A stretch of DNA of 64,000 nucleotides from Flavobacterium chungbukense (lineage in GTDB: Bacteria; Bacteroidota; Bacteroidia; Flavobacteriales; Flavobacteriaceae): positions 682,001 through 746,000 of the forward strand of contig NZ_JAJGZV010000002.1 of assembly GCF_020805785.1 (NCBI RefSeq), written 5' to 3'. Shown piece after piece: positions 60,324-64,000 of the stretch (positions are counted from its first letter, which is position 1; each line of letters opens with the position of its first letter). Both the position numbers and the translations under genes were made by a program. The notes below the pieces were generated by a model. The model was not told the DNA's origin, searched no databases, and saw only the letters and a list, made by a program, of their open reading frames with translations.

Positions 60324-61100
60324 ATGAAAAAATACATTTTCATTCTAACTATCTTTTTCCTTGTCTTTAGTGTCATGAAAGCACAGGAAAAAGAAATGGC
60401 TTTCATTAACGAGGGATCTTATATCCCTCTTTATGGAGCTGTTTCTAAAAATCCCGTTCTTGTCAAATCATTTTACATGGACATTTATCCGGTTACAAAT
60501 AGTCAGTTTTTAGATTTTTTAAAAAAGAATTCTTCCTATCGCAAATCAAAAATTAAAGGGATTTTTGCTGACAAAAGTTATCTCTCATACTGGATAAATG
60601 ATTTAGATTTTGGAAATGCAAATCCGAAATCGCCTGTTACTGGTGTTTCTTGGTTTGCCGCTAAAAAATACTGCGAATGCGAAGGAAAACGATTAGCCAC
60701 AATGGATGAATGGGAATATGTAGCAATGGCAGACACCAAAAAAATCGATGCTAGAACCAAAAAAGAATTTAACGAATATATTTTGTCTTGGTATGAAAAA
60801 TCAAGAACGTATGAAAATCAAATTGGAAAAACATTCAAAAATTATTGGGGCGTTTATGATATGCATGGTTTAGTTTGGGAATGGACTTCTGATTTTAACA
60901 GCATTTTTTTATCGGGTGAATCTAGAAAAGATAAAAGCACAGACAAAAATCTCTTCTGCGGAAGTGCGTCAGTCAATGCATCCGATTTAATGGATTATGC
61001 CGCTTTTATGCGTTACGCTTTTAGAGGAAGTTTGAAAGCGCAATATTCTACAAGAAATCTTGGTTTTAGATGCGCCAGCACAACAAAACCTAAAATTTAA
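60324..61100 (+). CDS. FGE/SUMF1-domain protein of the nirK operon, lacking the FGE cysteine pair
   Basis: A 258-residue exported protein: signal peptide (1-20, ending MKAQ) and one formylglycine-generating-enzyme-type domain (SFYMDIYPVTNSQFLDFL, PVTGVSWFAAKKYCECEGKRLATMDEWEYVAM, DMHGLVWEWTSDF, STRNLGFRCAS). In sulfatase-activating FGEs two Cys precede the final NxGFRCA block. Here that segment reads CGSASVNASDLMDYAAFMRY, with only one Cys, so sulfatase activation is unlikely. It starts 15 bases after nirK. It may mature or scaffold the reductase or bind copper; that is inference from position. Confidence 0.87.
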   Translation: MKKYIFILTIFFLVFSVMKAQEKEMAFINEGSYIPLYGAVSKNPVLVKSFYMDIYPVTNSQFLDFLKKNSSYRKSKIKGIFADKSYLSYWINDLDFGNANPKSPVTGVSWFAAKKYCECEGKRLATMDEWEYVAMADTKKIDARTKKEFNEYILSWYEKSRTYENQIGKTFKNYWGVYDMHGLVWEWTSDFNSIFLSGESRKDKSTDKNLFCGSASVNASDLMDYAAFMRYAFRGSLKAQYSTRNLGFRCASTTKPKI

Positions 61101-61117
61101 ATTTAAATTACTTTACA

Positions 61118-61714
61118 ATGAAAAAAATAGCATTTGCTTTTCTTCTTTTATTTTCATTTTTTGGATGTAAAGAAGCTGATAAAAAAGAAGTTAAAGCACA
61201 AACAAAAAAGGAAATCAGTGAATTATCAATTTATAATCTGCCTTCAAAATGGACAACGCAAAATGGTAAAGACATTGAATTAAAATCCTTAAGAGGAAAT
61301 GTCTTGGTTATGGTAATGATCTATACGAGTTGTAAGGCAGCATGCCCGAGATTAGTTGCTGATATGCGCGACATTGAATCCAAACTAGAGAAAAAAACAA
61401 AACAGCATGTAAAATTGATTTTGGTCAGCATAGATCCGAAAATAGATACCCCACAAAGATTAAAATCATTCGCCATTGAAAATAAAATGAATCAAGATCC
61501 TTGGATATTCCTTCGTTCAACTGAAGAAAACACAAGAGAATTTGCAGCAGTTTTGGCAGTGAATTATAAACAAATTTCTCCGATAGATTTTTCGCATTCT
61601 AACATCATTAGTGTTTTTAATCCAGAAGGAGAATTGGTTTTTCAGCAGGAAGGTTTGGGCGTGAATAATGAAAAAACTATAGAAACCATAAATCAGGAAG
61701 CAGCAAAAATATAG
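61118..61714 (+). CDS. SCO1/SenC-family copper chaperone
   Basis: A 198-residue lipoprotein (MKKIAFAFLLLFSFFGCKE, Cys17) with a thioredoxin-like fold. The copper-binding pair is CKAAC (about 69-73, in MIYTSCKAACPRLVADM), and the third ligand His is in IDFSHSNIISVFNPEGE. LVSIDPKIDTPQRLKSF is the family signature in between. It probably loads copper into NirK, given the shared transcription unit (17 bases after the FGE-like gene), rather than into cytochrome oxidase. Confidence 0.92.
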   Translation: MKKIAFAFLLLFSFFGCKEADKKEVKAQTKKEISELSIYNLPSKWTTQNGKDIELKSLRGNVLVMVMIYTSCKAACPRLVADMRDIESKLEKKTKQHVKLILVSIDPKIDTPQRLKSFAIENKMNQDPWIFLRSTEENTREFAAVLAVNYKQISPIDFSHSNIISVFNPEGELVFQQEGLGVNNEKTIETINQEAAKI

Positions 61715-61815
61715 ATATTTAAATAGGTTGATTAGTAAGAAACAAGAGTAAGATTTTAGGTAGAAATCGGCTCTTGTTTTTTATTTACAATAAGTTTAAA
61801 AAAAACATGTTGCAA

Positions 61816-61939
61816 AGCTTCGGAGAAGCGAAATATTTATAGAAAAAATGTAGCAAGTTTATAAAAAGCTCCAGCGGAGCGAAATCTTTATCAGGTTAGA
61901 AAAAAAACTATTAGAAAATATTTCGCTCCTCCGGAGCTT
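61816..61939. repeat. GGAGCGAAAT repeat cluster (two direct, one inverted copy)
   Basis: Copies: AGCTTCGGAGAAGCGAAAT (61816-61834), AGCTCCAGCGGAGCGAAAT (61867-61885) and the inverted ATTTCGCTCCTCCGGAGCTT (61920-61939). Each carries a small internal hairpin. They fill most of the 278-base gap between the convergent sco and oxidase-like genes and may end transcription. Confidence 0.8.
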
Positions 61940-61992
61940 CTTTTCTCTACTATCCAATTTTTCTATAAACATGTCGTTCACTCTGAAACTTC

Positions 61993-63204
61993 TTATTCTG
62001 AACGATGTTTTATAATTGAACTAAATACTAAAACCAATCCCAAAACTAAAAACAAACTAAACATCAAAATACTTTGAAAATATCCTGGAATACTTCCTTC
62101 TCCAAAAAAGAAGAACCAGCCTTGAAGAAACAACAAAAGTTCCGTCAAAATATATCCTAAAATAAAACACTTCAATCCTATTTTTAATGTTTTAGAATTC
62201 GCAGAAAGCATTTTATTCTGAAGCATAATTCCAAACAAAAATCCAGTTATAATTCCCAAAGTCGTTAAATGAATAAATCCAATTACAAAATTTCGAATTT
62301 GATGGGAAACAACTGCTAAATTTGGAAAAATAGTCAATAATTGAATTCCAACTTTCAAAAACAAAGAAGATAATGCCAAACCGTAAACTATTTTAGTAGT
62401 TTCATTTAATGTTTTTTTGAAATCAACAATTTGAGATTTTAGCATTTTATAGAAATAAATAAAAGCTCCTAATTGCATTAAAACGCCCAAACCATTGATA
62501 TAACTCAGAATATCATTTTCGATGAACCAGCGAACTGGAAAACAAACCGTCAGTAAATTAGAAACAACCATTAGAAAGTAAAACTTCTTAAATTTTATTT
62601 CATCCATTTTATCTTGAAATTGTTTTAAAAACAATGCTAAAACTGCCAAAATAAACCAGCCATTAAATTGAAAGTGAAGAAAAAATTGAATGGCAATTTG
62701 ATAAAATGCACTTTGCTTACCTAACGTACTTACGGCTGGCCCTAAACACCAAACGCCGAAAGTCGATAAAATCATAAACAAAATCGAAACCAATAAAAGT
62801 CTTTGTGAAAGTGATTTATCTTTAGAACAATCTTTCCAAACCAAACGGCAAAAAAAATAACTCAATACAATATGCAGAGTCGAAAAAATAATCGAAAACA
62901 AAGCATAACCTTGAATAGGAAAAGCAACCATCATTCCGACAACTGAAAATTCAGTCAGCCAAAATAAACGGTTATAAATTGGTTTCTGACTTTTCTCTTT
63001 CGGAATAAAAAAATGAACAATCAAAACAATAACAATCATATAAACCCAGCCCAACATGGCAACGTGCGAATGTGCATGAAGTAGAAAGCTGTAATTTAAA
63101 AAATCGATTGGAAAGAGATACATAAAACGCATTAACAATCCAAAAACACAGGCAATCAGAAAATTAAAAAAACAGCAAAGTATCCAAGTTTTTTGAGAAT
63201 TCAT
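61993..63204 (-). CDS. Heme-copper oxidase subunit I-like (NnrS-like) membrane protein
   Basis: A 403-residue protein with about 12 membrane helices. Conserved His residues resemble those of cytochrome oxidase subunit I and NnrS: LLHAHSHVAMLGW (His43, 45, 47), FFLHFQFNGWF (near 178-188) and VSHQIRNFVIGFIHLTTLG (about 298-316). It has no partner subunit gene next to it, so a complete oxidase is unlikely. A heme-binding or NO-related role fits the neighbours nirK and ric. Family call is moderate; it may be a distinct Bacteroidota group. Confidence 0.7.
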   Translation of the reverse strand: MNSQKTWILCCFFNFLIACVFGLLMRFMYLFPIDFLNYSFLLHAHSHVAMLGWVYMIVIVLIVHFFIPKEKSQKPIYNRLFWLTEFSVVGMMVAFPIQGYALFSIIFSTLHIVLSYFFCRLVWKDCSKDKSLSQRLLLVSILFMILSTFGVWCLGPAVSTLGKQSAFYQIAIQFFLHFQFNGWFILAVLALFLKQFQDKMDEIKFKKFYFLMVVSNLLTVCFPVRWFIENDILSYINGLGVLMQLGAFIYFYKMLKSQIVDFKKTLNETTKIVYGLALSSLFLKVGIQLLTIFPNLAVVSHQIRNFVIGFIHLTTLGIITGFLFGIMLQNKMLSANSKTLKIGLKCFILGYILTELLLFLQGWFFFFGEGSIPGYFQSILMFSLFLVLGLVLVFSSIIKHRSE

Positions 63205-63236
63205 TTTAGAAATATTTTTTAAACTTATAAAAATTA

Positions 63237-63307
63237 TTAAACCATGTAAGTAATATAAGAAATTATAAGCTTGGCTAAAATGAACTTATATCACTTATAT
63301 GGTTTAA
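63237..63307. repeat. ACCATATAAGT-type inverted repeat
   Basis: TTAAACCATGTAAGTAATAT (63237 on, to 63259) pairs with 63285-63307 (ends ...ACTTATATGGTTTAA). The 23-bp stem has only two non-Watson-Crick positions, both possible G-U pairs if transcribed. The loop contains CTTGGCTAAAATGAA. A diverged relative lies at 31037-31168. Confidence 0.78.
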
Positions 63308-63319
63308 AACATTTCTTAA

Positions 63320-63363
63320 AAATAAAACACCGATAATTATCATGTTTAGAGATTTTATCGGTG
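63320..63363 (-). terminator. Terminator of ric
   Basis: Stem CACCGATAA / TTATCGGTG (63328-63336 with 63355-63363). On the minus strand it is followed by TTTTATTTTT. It lies 25 bases after the ric stop. Confidence 0.82.
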
Positions 63364-63388
63364 CTTTTCGAACTATTAAAATTAACCT

Positions 63389-64000
63389 TTATTCTACTTC
63401 AACAAAGTCTTTTTCTAAAACAACTGCTTTTGGAAATAAGATATTGTTTTCCAAATGAATGTGTTTGTGTAAATCTTCTTCAAATTCTCTCAGCATAGCA
63501 AAAGTTACTCTGTAAGTCGTACAAGCGTCTGCTGGCGGAGTGTAATTATTAGTCAATTCGGCAATTGCTCTAAAACGCTCACCTTCGTTATCGTGTTCGT
63601 GCATCATCATTGCAATCGGATTGGAAACAGTTCCGAAAGAAGGCTGATGCAAAATCCCGTCAGATTCTTTTGTTTTCACCATTCTTTTTACAAATGGAAA
63701 CAAAATCAATTCTTCCTTTTTCATATGTTGCGATAACTCACCAGCGCATCCAATAAACAATTCATTAATTTTGAATAATTCAGGATGATTAGCTCCATGC
63801 ACTTTGCACAATTTATCTAAAAACGGAAGCAAAACGCTTGTTTTTTCTTCCACATAACGGTGGTGGGTTTTCTCAATATAATCTGCCAATAAATCCAATG
63901 GCCAAGAATTGAAATCGATACTTCCATTTTTTTCTGATTGTGCCACTTGCAGTACATTTTCTAATAAAGCATCGGCATCAATGTTTTGCTTTTCACAAAC
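63389..64000 (-). CDS. ric: Di-iron Fe-S cluster repair protein, 5' end outside the window
   Basis: YtfE/ScdA-type protein that repairs iron-sulfur clusters after NO or oxidative damage. 203 codons plus stop are visible and the frame is open to the window edge (VCEKQNIDADALLENV...), which is the end of the N-terminal DUF542 domain. The hemerythrin-like domain follows with its di-iron ligands: HHRYVEEK, LSQHMKKEEL, MMMHEHDNEGERF and HKHIHLENNILFPKA. The GTG at 63944-63946 lies inside the gene and is not the start. Its position next to nirK and an NnrS-like gene supports an NO-stress role. Confidence 0.92.
   Translation of the reverse strand, partial: VCEKQNIDADALLENVLQVAQSEKNGSIDFNSWPLDLLADYIEKTHHRYVEEKTSVLLPFLDKLCKVHGANHPELFKINELFIGCAGELSQHMKKEELILFPFVKRMVKTKESDGILHQPSFGTVSNPIAMMMHEHDNEGERFRAIAELTNNYTPPADACTTYRVTFAMLREFEEDLHKHIHLENNILFPKAVVLEKDFVEVE

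Noticed and set aside
60324..61100. Sulfatase-activating formylglycine-generating enzyme
   Set aside because: The C-terminal Cys pair is absent, no sulfatase gene is near, and the protein sits in a nitrite reductase operon.
63944..63946. GTG as the start of ric
   Set aside because: The frame stays open to the window edge and the upstream residues match the end of the DUF542 domain, so the gene is truncated by the window, not short.

Overview
This window is chromosomal DNA from a Bacteroidota member, most likely a Flavobacterium. The support is an AT-rich sequence with weak or absent Shine-Dalgarno sites, and promoters of the Bacteroidota type (TTTG, about 20 bases, TAnnTTTG). There is also a secreted enzyme with a type IX secretion C-terminal signal, a TonB-dependent receptor with a carboxypeptidase-like N-terminal domain, and many families typical of flavobacteria (DUF4834, DUF6146, DUF6787, TIGR02757, BatA-type proteins). 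I see no rRNA, tRNA, CRISPR array, prophage, complete insertion sequence or replication origin.

Layout. 1-4.8 kb (minus): topoisomerase IV genes parE and parC with a YhcG/DUF1016 nuclease-like gene between them. 5-12.6 kb (minus): pncB, two tandem transglutaminase-like proteins, an FMN reductase, a YihY membrane protein, a lipoprotein, a TIGR02117 protein and ychF. 12.8-17.5 kb: a TonB receptor, a carboxypeptidase-regulatory-domain protein and a ferredoxin. 17.6-22.6 kb (plus): acyl-CoA reductase, serC, a serA-like dehydrogenase, DUF937, DUF6146 and DUF6787. 23-25.7 kb: a T9SS-exported pectate lyase. 26.3-31 kb: a LolD-like ABC ATPase carrying an unexpected membrane hairpin, TIGR02757, a DEAD-box helicase and a lactonase. 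31.2-35.7 kb: a BatA-like protein, a dihydroorotase-like pseudoenzyme, a small membrane protein and an esterase. 35.7-46.4 kb: lipoproteins, an MBL hydrolase, a conserved protein of unknown function, bcp, nth, a TPR protein, a 47-residue microprotein, an ECF sigma factor and uvrA. 46.4-55.5 kb: MscS, flippase, glycosyltransferase, YfhO, DUF4834 and an outer-membrane transporter-like protein. 55.5-58.6 kb: a GNAT-like protein, a lipoprotein and an alpha-oxoamine synthase (a candidate for sulfonolipid or sphingolipid synthesis). 58.8-64 kb: a nitrite/NO module of nirK (copper nitrite reductase fused to cytochrome c), an FGE-like protein, a Sco protein, an oxidase-subunit-I-like membrane protein and the Fe-S repair protein Ric (cut by the right edge).

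How the genes fit together. Most are housekeeping genes in short operons. The accessory part with a clear theme is the right end, where a perfect FNR-type palindrome lies about 43 bases upstream of the predicted nirK start point, suggesting control by low oxygen or NO. The most unusual protein is the LolD-like ATPase at 26.3 kb. It keeps every ABC motif but has about 75 extra residues holding two predicted membrane helices between Walker A and the Q-loop.

Intergenic DNA is the second theme. Several different repeat families sit between genes: REP-like hairpins ending in TGTCAGGCTGAGCGA, with compensatory base changes between copies; arrays of 8-10 base words placed as inverted arms around terminators; and GGAGCGAAAT and ACCATATAAGT elements. 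Some of these arrays also appear to supply promoter boxes or to run into the 3' end of a gene.
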